From: Clitopilus passeckerianus | Taxonomy: Eukaryota > Basidiomycota > Agaricomycetes > Agaricales > Entolomataceae | Reading direction: 5' to 3' | NCBI GenBank assembly: GCA_944990035.1 | Contig: CALYLX010000127.1 | Coordinates: 1-64,000, forward strand | Length of the DNA: 64,000 nt | Shown: positions 47,806 to 58,166 of the stretch, one piece after another | How positions within the stretch are numbered: the first letter of the stretch is position 1 | Layout of the letters: each line of letters opens with the position of its first letter | Notes under the pieces: model-generated | What the model saw: only the letters and a program-made list of their open reading frames with translations | What the model was told of the DNA's origin: nothing | Database searches by the model: none | Program-made: the position numbers and the translations under genes

Positions 47806-47816
47806 GCTTTTATATG
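47806..47816 (-). promoter_or_regulatory. TATA-like box of copy 2 gene
   Basis: The reverse strand reads CATATAAAAG, about 95 bases before the start at 47716. The flanking words GGCGACATGACGAA and GGGAGTCG have close matches before copy 1. Confidence 0.5.
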
Positions 47817-47817
47817 T

Positions 47818-49525
47818 TATGGCGACATGACGAACTTTGGGAGTCGGGGGGCCGGATGAAGTCATGTTTAGATGACATCAGCTTCCCGCCCTTTTCCTGT
47901 GTGCCTTCAGCCGAATCCGGACGGCATGAGCGGGTGCCTTGTGATGGAGGTGATGGCTCCTTCCAACGAAGCTCCAATGTCGGGCCGACTTTCTTTTTCC
48001 GCGTTCCGTCAACCGCAAAGATCAGATGGCGAAAAACAAACATACCGTCACACCTCCAACTTCATCATCTCTGTCACTGTCCAAGGACAAGCATATGACG
48101 ACATGTAGACCATTTATGTGAGCAGCGCAGCGTGCTTGTGGGCCTTGGGTCAAATTCTTTACGTGGGGACGTCATCGTTTGGTCAAGCTGTCATCCACGG
48201 TATTCCAGATCCAGAATGCGGTGCTGGACGACTCCTCATTTTCAAAAGAAGATATTTGGAAATAACGATCGGTGAAATGGAAACATCTGGAGAATTCTAC
48301 TGGTACAAGTTTTCCCGGTTCTCCGGCTAGATCATCTCGCTCGTCGGTGTTTTGGAACGCCTATTCGCTGATTCTGACCGACGGATGGACGCTAGAACGA
48401 GCTGAAATTTTAGCTCAGCGGTGTAGCCCTCGAGCTCGTAATAGTTGAAACAACAGCAGAGCAAGTGCGAATGCGAGAACCAAAGACGCGCCTTTAAATT
48501 TGATGACGTATCGATGGCCTTGCATGAGTCTAAAGAGACCTTTGAACATGCCCAGAAATAGAACACCGGGCTATGAGAAAGATCAGTTCGGGAATTATAT
48601 CGAGGTTGTCTGGGATTTTCCTAGATGGAGTTTCGCGAACGATTCCGGAAGGTCGATCAGATGCCATTTACATCCACCCTACACCTCCGCTCAATCTTCT
48701 CCCAAGACCGCAGCCAGGCTGACGGTACGATAAAGGGTCAAGTCAAATCCGACCCAGACGATGGGAGTTTCCTATTACTAAATCAAACATGTCAAACATG
48801 GTGCCAACAATCGCGTAGATTTTCGGCGGTAGACTCCAGTTGCCGAGGTGGTCGCGGATTGAACACTCCTCTGACAGACCTGAGTGTGAGTACCCTTCGG
48901 CATGGAGTCCAGTGGCGATGTGGATCTCATTAAACTCGCATGTTATGCCCGTGTTCTGTACTTAGCCATCCATAAGGAGTTGGTCCTACCAATGATCGTC
49001 TAAGGTGTTTCTCGAACACGACGAGCTCTGGATACATGAAATGAACTAGCTATCGTTATGGGATCCCTCTTTCTCCCACAGCAAGATTCATAGTAGGATA
49101 ACCGGTGATCTAACCTGGAATCAAACCCCTAGTCTCGTCAATTTTCCGGAAATTCGCCATGATCTGACAGGATCAACGAAGGATCAACCTCATATCGCAA
49201 TTCCAAATGACTACTCTCCGTGATCTCGAATAAAGCTTCGGAGGCCGAGCATCTCGTGCCTAGCTGGTTCGAACTTCCTCGTGAATACACCATCCTGCTC
49301 CCAGTTGTTGATGCTTAGGACTGCGTGCTGCGGATAACCAACTTCCTCTACAAGATTGGCAAACCACTGCTTACTCGCTCTCTTCTTGTATGGCAGCTTC
49401 AGAGGCGAGATATCATCACCCAGCGCCCGATAGGAAACACAGCCTCGCGTCATGAGGTGAATATAACTACCAGCTATCGATGAGCAGTTCATCAGACTCC
49501 CTCATATACCCCTCATATACCCAAC
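47818..49525. other. Intergenic, no supported gene
   Basis: Frames at 48500-48733 (+) and 49211-49492 (-) are open but carry no recognised domain. The latter has some protein-like text (QWFANLVEEVGYPQHAVLSI) and might be a gene fragment. Confidence 0.3.
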
Positions 49526-50230
49526 ATGACGACACGATACACCTTCGACAACAAGGGAGAGTACTTCAACTCCACCCTGAGCAGTGCTATGAGTTCAACG
49601 AGCTATATCATCCAATCCTTCGGCGTCAAAAAGCGAACACCAGACTATACGGCAGTCACTTCGTCCGAGGGCAGGTCGGCGGTAGTTCACTGGGGCCACA
49701 AGGATCGAGTTGAGGCTTTCCAGATCGGTGGGGAGGCCTATCCTGTAAAAGAGATATCGAAGGCAGAGTTGGTTCCCAAGTACGTTCATGGTTCGCCTTG
49801 CTTTCGCGATAAAGAGCTGAGAGATGTGGTTTGAAAGTATGATGACTGGATACCGGTGGAGCATTGGCAATAAAGAATGGCAGAGTTCGTACCATAGGCA
49901 GACGAAGACCTGGAAGGTGCCGAGTCTCTTTCTCCCGAATGATATCGAGAGAGGTTAATTGGTCCTTCGTTCTAGGTATTCGGAGTCCATTCAGGAGTGG
50001 CAGACCCTAATCCCATTATCATCTTCCATCAACACAAGTCGAAACTACTCGCTAAATCCGAAAGACCAGCAGTAATCGTAGAACCAGGGGTGTCCCAAGA
50101 CGACCTCCACACGATCCTGCTCATCCTGCTGTGGTGCAGGCATCTACGGATGAAAGCCGTGTCTAATCGCCGTTCTGACGCGGTGGCATGGGCGATTTTG
50201 GGTTGTATTTGTTCATTGGCGGCGTGCTGA
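49526..50230 (+). pseudogene. DUF6593-like beta-rich protein, frame interrupted
   Basis: The first frame (49526 to about 49790) reads MTTRYTFDNKGEYFNSTLSS and KVEW-type text (SAVVHWGHKDRVEAFQIGG), similar to the start of Agaricomycete DUF6593 proteins. A shifted frame then continues with GYRWSIGNKEWQSSYHRQTK, the family's central YRW element. A 43-nt GT-AG intron (49956-49998, GTTAATTG...TTCAG) leads to VADPNPIIIFHQHKSK and SQDDLHTILLILLWCRHLRM, as expected for the end of the fold. The join between the first two parts is a one-base shift or a weak GTTCCC intron that I could not settle. Function of the family is unknown. Confidence 0.45.
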
Positions 50231-50974
50231 TTACGGTAAGAACTGTACATTATCGTAGATTAGAGGCATGGACTCGAACGTTTATGAAGTTACGGACATT
50301 TATGGACTTAAGCCTGGAATTATTTACGATAGATACACGAACACGTAGGATGAAGGACTGTAACATCAAGTTATTCGACTGGATGAGTACGACCCCCCCT
50401 AGCGAGCCTGGAATACTGGTACCGAGGCCACCTGGAAGTTACAAGGAATATACACTGAACGAAGATAATAACAACGGCCTGCGCAGTGGCGCAGTAGAAA
50501 TATGAGTACACTGCTTCCAACGAACAGACAGGGTCGGGAAACACAAAAATTAGACGCCCAAGCGTTAAGAAATATGTCAAATATATGGATCGTACGATAA
50601 TATATACAGTAATCTAGGCGATTGTAGAATTCGGGATATGACTATGGGATGTATGTATGTATGTATTGGATATAGGTATTGCGTCTTGATTCGAGAGTAG
50701 TACAATTAATGTAAGGTAGAGAGAGGAGGTGGATATGCAAGGTGGATGATGGAAAGCGAAGAGTCCACGAGGTAAGGAATGTAAGACTGAGAGAACTCCA
50801 GAACGGCCAGTATGAGTACATAACAGAAGGGGAACTGGAGGAGGGGCCGAAAAGGACGAGCTCAATAAATGACCAGCTGAATACGCCAACCATCCCAGCG
50901 ATCCGGGATGTGCCAGTCCGTAGACGTCCTCTTTGACGTCAGCGGCAGGAGTTGAGAGGAAGCCAGCCCTGAGC
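50231..50974. other. Intergenic with a short TATG repeat
   Basis: No supported gene. A (TATG)n run lies near 50650-50668. This is the 3' flank of the phosphatase-fold gene on the reverse strand. Confidence 0.35.
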
Positions 50975-52528
50975 TCAAGCCGCCAGCACCACCACCCCGA
51001 CAGGGTTCGGTGTCGGCGTTACAGTCACCGCAGACGATGCCGAGGCTGACGATGCTGCTCTGTCTAGCGGAGGAGGACGATCCTGGTGCTGTTGGTGCTT
51101 CTGCTGGTGATCGTGCTGCTGTTGATGTCGTAGCTGGTCGACTCGTTTTGGACTTCGACTTGGTGTATCTTCTTCGTCGACTTTCTCCATCTGCACCTCC
51201 TCCTGATCTGCCTCTCCAGCCCTTCCATCACCAAAAACGCCAGAATAAGAGGAGGGAATGTCGGCATACACCCTAACCTCAACCCCCAACCCCCCAACCT
51301 CTTCCCTCCCCCGCTTCACCCAATACTCCATCACGTGTGGTAGGGTATGCCACGGCGCATTGTTTCCTGGCGGACACGACGTTGATGATGTTGAGGACGA
51401 CGAAGGACAAGTCCGAGCAAGCCCTCCCCTCTTGATCCAATATGACACATTCGGAACCTCCTTCAACGCGGCGATGATCCCAATGACAGCCAGGAGTGTG
51501 GGATCCGGACGTCCCCCTCCCTCTTCCATACAAGCAGCTGCAGCATGAGTCGAGCTCAAAACCGGTGGTGGAAGTATCGGAGTCGTGTCTTCCTCGGCCA
51601 AGGTGGAAGGAGCCACCAACGCAGGCGACGAAGGCTCCGTGCTCCCAGGAGACCCATCCCCCTCCTCTTTTTCTTCCTTCCCCTCAACCACAACCTTCCC
51701 GTAGATCGCATAATCCCTGAGCAGAGCCTCCTTGGTGTACTTCGCTACGGGGACGTAGTTGAATGGCTGGTGTGCAGCTTTGGACGGGGTGTCGTCGAGG
51801 AGAATGGTTGTGGATTGGGTGTGGCCTTCCAGTGAACGAGACGGTGAGAAGTGAGTGGACGGAAAAAGTGAAGATGTGGGCATAGGTAACGACCCAGCCG
51901 ACCCCCAAATCCTTCCTAAATCCTTAACCGCTTTCCTCTTCTTCTTCCCCTCCTTCCCGTTTATCCCTCCTTTCCGATCCTCCTCACGTACACCTTCCTC
52001 CTCTTGCTCCCTCGACCAAACAGCACCCAGCTCCCGAACGTATTCCTCCCCGAAACATGTTTGGACCATCTCCACCACGGAGGAGGGTTTGGATGAGGAC
52101 CAAGCGATGGTTGTTAACCAGAATTTGGTGTGCGGGTGGAAGAGGTAGGCGAGGAGGGTGGGGAGGTAGGGACGGGGGTGCGAAGTGCGGGTTGAGGGTG
52201 GGATGTCTTTGTGTGGGTGCGTGGAGCACGACGAGGAAGTGGAGGTAGAAGTTGAAGCTGTTGATGCTGAGGACGACGAATATGTGGATGAGGAAGAAGA
52301 TGCAGATGAATCTTGTAAATGCCCGTTCACAGCCGAACCCCCACTCGACGAGGAGGACGAGCCTGGTTTGAGCACACGATGAACGAGTGTGCCATTAAGG
52401 TCTAGCACGAGTAATTTCTTCGCTGGTGCAGAACCAGGTTTGTTACATCCTCTAAGGTATGCTTCGGATGGCCTAGGTGGCGAATCCGGGACGTTGGGGG
52501 TTATCCCGATGTCCAAGTCTTTCGACAT
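50975..52528 (-). CDS. FCP1/NIF-type HAD phosphatase-fold protein, 517 aa
   Basis: A single exon, with ATG at 52528. The N-terminal half carries the NLI-interacting-factor (FCP1 homology) fold: KKLLVLDLNGTLVHR, RPYLPTLLAYLFHPHTKFWL, TIAWSSSKPSSVVEMVQTCF and TILLDDTPSKAAHQPFNYVPV. The family's catalytic DxDxT motif reads DLNGT here. The first Asp (nucleophile) is kept and the second (acid/base) is Asn, which would weaken phosphatase activity; similar DLNGTL proteins are common in fungi. Long Ser-rich inserts interrupt the fold (positions 55-115), and acidic or Gln/His-rich low complexity fills the C-terminus. FCP1-type enzymes act on the RNA polymerase II tail, but no BRCT domain is present, so that role is not implied. 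Confidence 0.8.
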   Translation of the reverse strand: MSKDLDIGITPNVPDSPPRPSEAYLRGCNKPGSAPAKKLLVLDLNGTLVHRVLKPGSSSSSSGGSAVNGHLQDSSASSSSSTYSSSSASTASTSTSTSSSCSTHPHKDIPPSTRTSHPRPYLPTLLAYLFHPHTKFWLTTIAWSSSKPSSVVEMVQTCFGEEYVRELGAVWSREQEEEGVREEDRKGGINGKEGKKKRKAVKDLGRIWGSAGSLPMPTSSLFPSTHFSPSRSLEGHTQSTTILLDDTPSKAAHQPFNYVPVAKYTKEALLRDYAIYGKVVVEGKEEKEEGDGSPGSTEPSSPALVAPSTLAEEDTTPILPPPVLSSTHAAAACMEEGGGRPDPTLLAVIGIIAALKEVPNVSYWIKRGGLARTCPSSSSTSSTSCPPGNNAPWHTLPHVMEYWVKRGREEVGGLGVEVRVYADIPSSYSGVFGDGRAGEADQEEVQMEKVDEEDTPSRSPKRVDQLRHQQQHDHQQKHQQHQDRPPPLDRAASSASASSAVTVTPTPNPVGVVVLAA

Positions 52529-54125
52529 GCCGCAAGTATGCGTAGTGGCTGCGGTGTGGAGCTGGTCGGACTTGGCAGCGACAAGGAAGGCGGAGCGAGG
52601 ACGGGGGTGAGATTGGAATTAGGGAGGAGGGGTATGGTGTAAGACAGACCTTTTTTTTCCCTAACTGTAGAGAGACAAATATACGTCTGCACAGCGTTGC
52701 TCAATCTTTCCGTGCACAGACCAGTTAAAAACACCCGCTTTTGACCGCAGGCAGCGGTTGCGGTTCCGAATAACCGAGTAGCCGTAGGAGAAACAGTAAG
52801 CCCCAGGTTTCTTATTGTAGACTTGAGTCTACTCGTCTCAGAGTGAGTCTAGTTGGCCTGGAGTAGAGAACGGTGTCGATGGTAGAAGGAGAGTCAGTGT
52901 CCGATCAAAAGAGCGAAGGTGATTGACATTTTGGCGCTTAGGCATGAATATCGCGTGGAATCCTTAGATAAGCGGTCCAGCCCCTGCATAGCCACGGCGC
53001 TCCTCACGGTCATAGTCATTCAAGATGCTGGTATTAAAGTAAAAATGGAGGAAGGAGAAGGTAGATGTAATCGTGATTATGAGATGTTACGTCCTGATGC
53101 CCAGTCAAAATGGGATCTGGGTTCTTCCGAACGTGTACGGGAAAATCAGAGGATATTGGGAGAAACCGAGAGATTCTGAGAATTTCCGCCTGAAGTATCT
53201 TATGTAACCAGGCTCGATTCAGCAGGTCTGACGTCAATAAATTACTTCAACTGACCTGTCAATGTCATACCGGAACCTCGAGCTGGCTTCGGTCAATATC
53301 TCCCTTCAAGCTATTCCGACTTCTGTGTGTTTCTACCCACCCTTTTCTCTTCACCGTCGCGCGCAGAATGTCTGTGTGTGGGAAGAAACTAATGAACCTT
53401 TCATTTATACTCTATCGACTATTTTACTGCCGTCGTACTCCTCTCCCTCTCCCGTTACCATCCCACCCACCACCAGCCTCGTTACCTCGCCATCGACAGC
53501 CGGCCGGCCCGGGACCGATAGAAGCTTCCAGTGGATTTTGGCCGTCTTTGCCTAGGCTTGTATTGGTGAAGAGGTAAGTAGCGAAATTTCAGATCACATC
53601 TCTTCGCTGACTATATGCGCGCTTTTTCGACACAGGGAGATCCTATCTGGGGACTAACTAGCGCCGGTAAGTCAGTTATTGTTTTTCTTGGATATTATAG
53701 AGTGAATTTTTCGATTTGCATGTAGGTTACTTCACTCCCAAGGATTCAGTGGACAAGTACAGGGTACCTGCCGAGGCGAGCACGTAGAGGTCCGGCATGA
53801 GTAGATATTATAATACAACATTTCCTGTATAGCTAGATAGATACCAAATATAGTATCCCATTTTATTGGAATAATTCGATTGGATAATATGCTCAGGACT
53901 CAGATTGGCTCAGATACCCTCAGAGGAACCCATAAGAATACATGACATACGCAAACCACGTCAGAAAACCTCATAATTATCTCAGATGGCACTCGGAAAT
54001 CTTCAGTACACTACCGAAAATATCTGTAGAACGACAAAATCTGGGCTGGACTGGAAATCCCGCTGATCTCCGCCATTTTCCGCACTGCTCGGATTGTCCC
54101 CGATCCCGTTTTGACTGGGCTTGAG
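52529..54125. other. Intergenic, degenerate repeat fragments
   Basis: No supported gene. 52950-53010 loosely matches 29860-29920. Short frames near 53262-53577 show no domain. Confidence 0.35.
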
Positions 54126-54283
54126 CATCAGTGCGTATATTGTGGCTCACTCCACGCCCTTCATATCTTCATACATGACGCCTATCAGGATTTCAGCCTC
54201 GGCGTCTTTGCGAGCTACACCCTCAGGCACTCTATCCACATCTTGGCTGTTCTGCAATGGTGAGTAGTTGGTGCCCATCCACA
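54126..54283 (+). repeat. Direct repeat, copy 2 (partner at 42.46 kb)
   Basis: Reads IFIHDAYQDFS then GVFASYTLRHSIHILAVLQW and ends at a GGTGAGT donor, like the partner. It lacks the 13 bases present at 42.54 kb; the deletion lies between two CGGCG words, as expected for replication slippage. Sequence after the donor is only partly shared (TAGTTGGTGCCCATCCACAATCAGTT against TGGTTGGTGGTCAGTCACAAATTA). Confidence 0.65.
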
Positions 54284-54509
54284 ATCAGTTAGAAAGAGGT
54301 GGTGTGCGACGGCACAAAATGATTGCCCTTGACTACTCGGATGTGGTTAGGGTGGGGAGATGATAGTGGAACAATCACCTGTCTATCGATTTCAGGTGCA
54401 CACTTTCGATTTCGTCCTACGTTGTTCCTGTGGGCTGTCAGGCGCATAATGGGGTAATGATCTCTAAGGCACGTTGGAGTATTGGATTCCGTATTTGACA
54501 GACAGAAGA

Positions 54510-54517
54510 TATAAAAG
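54510..54517 (+). promoter_or_regulatory. TATA box of the inhibitor gene
   Basis: A perfect TATAAAAG lies 84 bases before the ATG at 54601 and is followed by a CA-rich leader. It is the best TATA match in the window. Confidence 0.7.
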
Positions 54518-54600
54518 ACCACTCTACAAACATCGACTCAATCACCAATACACCTCCCACTTCATTTGAACCCCGCCTGAAAACTTCCATTTCACCCAAT

Positions 54601-55218
54601 ATGCCGAGAAATCTCACTGACGGAAAGTTCTATATCGTCGCTGTCGGTGCGAATGAGCGTCGACTTGGAGTTAATCCTACCCGGCCTGCGTTTCAACCAG
54701 TCGTAGTGGATGGACCTGTGAACGATGTAAGTCTGTACACATAATATCAATCCTCTGTTTCTTACACCATTTCTGTAGTTTGTTTTCAGAAGCGTAAGCT
54801 CCACCGATCCAGGAAGTACCTACGAAATTGGCATTGGCAACTATCCAGCTACAGGCGTTGTTGAAGACATAGTCAACGCCACTGTTCACGAGGACCAGAA
54901 GAAGGTTTGGACCGTCGAATATCAGGAGTTTCAAGATGCATACACGTAGGTCCCTAACCATCTACATTTATTTCACAGATCACTCATGAACGTCTTAAGT
55001 ATTGTGCTGAAAGACGATTACAAGGGCTGGAGCCTTACTCCGGGGTCTGAGATTGCTCCGGGAACACCTGTAAGTTTAGTCGTTCCTGATTAGAAGTCCA
55101 CCTATCTCACACTCGGTAGGTCGGACTGGGACCCATTATTTCTACGAAGTCCATTCCTCCCCAGTTCCTCCCTTTTCAACTCTTCAAGCTTATCCCGGTG
55201 TCGGAATCGGAGTATTGA
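54601..55218 (+). CDS. I66-like beta-trefoil serine protease inhibitor (cospin type)
   Basis: A 153-aa protein, the usual size for the family. Four exons: 54601-54726, 54779-54945, 55000-55069 and 55120-55218. It shows the pattern of basidiomycete I66 inhibitors: an N-terminal GKFYIVAVGANERRLGV beta unit, a central KVWTVEYQEFQDAYTIVLKD where the family has WTV...YTI, then KGWSL, and a C-terminal SIPPQFLPFQLFKLIPV where the family has PP.YPP..F.I.PI. No signal peptide is present, as in other mushroom trefoil inhibitors, which are cytosolic and thought to deter grazers or regulate proteases. The reactive loop cannot be identified by eye. A strong TATA box suggests regulated high expression. A ricin-B-like lectin is the main alternative because the fold is shared. 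Confidence 0.72.
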
Positions 55219-58166
55219 TCACAGTAGGATATCCTCGTCCGCCATGTAACAAGGTTCAATTAACCACAATGTACTCTTTATTGTTGAATACATGTTATTC
55301 CTTTCGTGACCGGAAAGCCATCATGAATAAACATACAAAATTCGTTGTCAAGAACCAAGATCGAGGTGGGGAAAGCATTCCACCGCTAGTGAGAGGAAAC
55401 TATACCTTTCAATCGTCACTTCAGCCACATTGACAAGTATATCGTCCCAGACGTCAAACTTCGAGACTTCGAGACCCAATCATTATTTAGGATGTGGACC
55501 TAAGCTGTAATCTACCATGTGTCTCAACTCGATTTCCCCGAATTTACATCGTCAATCTCGAAACGAAGCATATCCGTATTTCTCCAGTGGAGGTACCTAG
55601 AGCAAAACCAATCGCGAGATCGATCGTTTCAAGACTGTTTGGAATTTCGCATTGCTCGAGCATGATGATGATGCACTTGATACGTAAGGTAGTACGCCAG
55701 ATAGATAATGCCTGTACATGAACAAAACGGGGCTTTACAAAGACCACAACCCAGAAAAACAAAGCAAAAACGAATGAAAGCAGCCATAGACAGACCAATG
55801 ATCCGAGCCCGATCTCCTTTCTGACTTCCTCTCAAATCGACGTCTCCAAGCACGGGATGGGCGACCACAAAACCGACGGCAGACATGGCACTCTACCCTC
55901 GGGGGACCTCATGACAACTGGGGCGACGTCGAGGTGACCCCTGCTGCCACCGCCAACGCACGAATAAGCGACTCCTGCTCCAGCCTCATCAACAACGAGG
56001 AAGGTATCGACAGTAGGGATGACGGCGATGCTATGCAGGGGCATGTGGTTAGGAGGGCGAAGCTTGCTGTCCGGTGTGAATGGTGGGTGGTGGTTGGGAG
56101 AATGGCGGTAGTGGTCCGCGAGTGCATGATGGATTGGGCGACGGGGTGGTTCGGTATCGTTCTAGCCCTCCATCCCATGAAATCCCTGTCCTAGCCTCAT
56201 CCTGCGCCTCCAGTTCCCTTCCTCCACCACAACCGCACCGACACCTCTCTGTCTCCGTCCACACACGCCAAACCCACAAATCTAATAATCCCAACTCCTT
56301 CATTCCAAATTGGATCGCGGTACGAGGTCCCCTTGAGCTAGAAGCGACGGTGACCCGGGACAACGTGTGGCGATATCACAAGGGAGTCCAGCTATTGCTT
56401 CCTGTCGCTGGTGCCAATGAACTTGGTGCAGAGGCGATGGTTGCTGCCAAGCGACACGGATCAGGGAGGAAAGCTGAGCTTCCTTGACTCCTGAGAATCG
56501 CTTGCTGAGAGGTGTCAGGTAGCGGTGCTGACACTGACACTCCTACGCTCCAGCCCTAGTAATCCGAGGAATCCAGATACGACGAGCAGAAAAAGGGGTT
56601 CATTTGATGGCGACGATGAGTTAAAAACTGGAGGAGGTAGATTCAGGATTGGCCATTGGGTTATATGGGAATGTGAGGTCGAGATCGGGGGTGAGGGCGC
56701 ATGAGGACGATATGAGTAAATCACAGCTCGAATCGTGCTTCATCTTCTAAACTCGTTCTGCATCCCACTGCACCCTCTCGGGTCCACACCGGGCTCCAAT
56801 CTTTCCCACCCGTAGCCAGTTCTTCATAACTATCACATCCTCTCCCACGAACAAAACTGGTCGCGGGGGCCGAACTGGTTGCTTGTCGTGCTTCCGCTCA
56901 GCCGTAACCCCGTCCTGGGCCGCCCATCAACGGCAGAATAGCAGAGCAGCTGTACCCTCTCCATCACGTACAAAGGGCCCGTGCGCGTCATCTGGGAGAA
57001 ACCATGGACCTGGGAACAGGGAGCATGAGGGAGGTTCGTAGAACTATCGCTTGCGTGATCATTGGGGTGATAGGTGCCGTATCGGTCCGATGGAGGGAGG
57101 GTGGAAGGGAGGGAGGGCTTGGCGTCGTAATAGGCCTGAGGTAGCCGAGGTTGACATATTCCTGAGAGGTACGGTGTCCAATATCTTACGCCAGCTGGGA
57201 AATAGTTAGATGAGCGAGCGTATGCGAAAGATGAGAAAAACGACGATACCTTCAAGGGGGCATGCTGATGTGTCGTTGTCTTCGTCTTCTCTTTATTTGG
57301 CTCGGCCACGGTAAGAGGCAGCACCTTAGATGGAGAGAAATAGCAACAATTGCATTTCCTGTTGTTGAGGCCTGCCCTCGTGCAGGAACTCCCATATGGG
57401 CGCCATAGGACGAGCGGGGTTGATACTAATGGTGGACCTCGACAATTCACCAGAACTCGATCGGAGAGGAAAGGCTGGCACTAGGTCGAGTTTCTGCAGA
57501 ATGAGGTAGTAAGGAGATGCCGCCTTGGCGCTACGGTCGGTACGATAGTCTTTGGAGGTGAAAGGCGGGGTAGCAGTAGTCCTGATCCATCATGTTAACC
57601 AAGTAGGCAAGTTGTGCGATGCTGCCTAAGGTCTGAGGAGGCTGAGATGCAGAACCCCTCTCAGATTCGTAATTGTATACATATGAGCTAGGTCGGCTGG
57701 TAATTTGAGAACATCGAATCGTCAAGCTATCCCAATGCGGGAAGGAAAGAGGGCCGAGGAAGAAGTAAGGAAGAACTACATGTGGCTGTGATTCGAAAAT
57801 ATATGATTACCTAATCCAACACCACATCTCTCAGGCCTAGTCCGTTTTCTTCTCTCTGTGAGTCTCTCCTCAACTCGAGGTCCTCACGGATGTTATATCC
57901 TTGAGTCTGGGAACTCTAAATTGGCTAATAACTAGTGTCAATCGAAAGAACTTGCTGGTGTAGTCAACAAAACTCAGATTAGCCTGAGTGAACCAACCCG
58001 GCCCCTAACGCCACACTGGGAACTGCTGTAGCTTGACCGTAAATATGACAGCTTCCGGAGCCCAAAATTCACTCTTGTCTGTTAATTCCTGTCTATCCAT
58101 GTCACGTCATGTCGTAATGCACACCGGTGAAATTCATAAACTCATGACAAGGACCAATTATACCAA
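55219..58166. other. Gene-poor stretch, nothing supported
   Basis: About 3 kb with several open frames on both strands (for example 56080-56487 + and 56833-57450 -) but no domain, no signal peptide and no consistent splice structure. No repeat was recognised. Confidence 0.35.
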
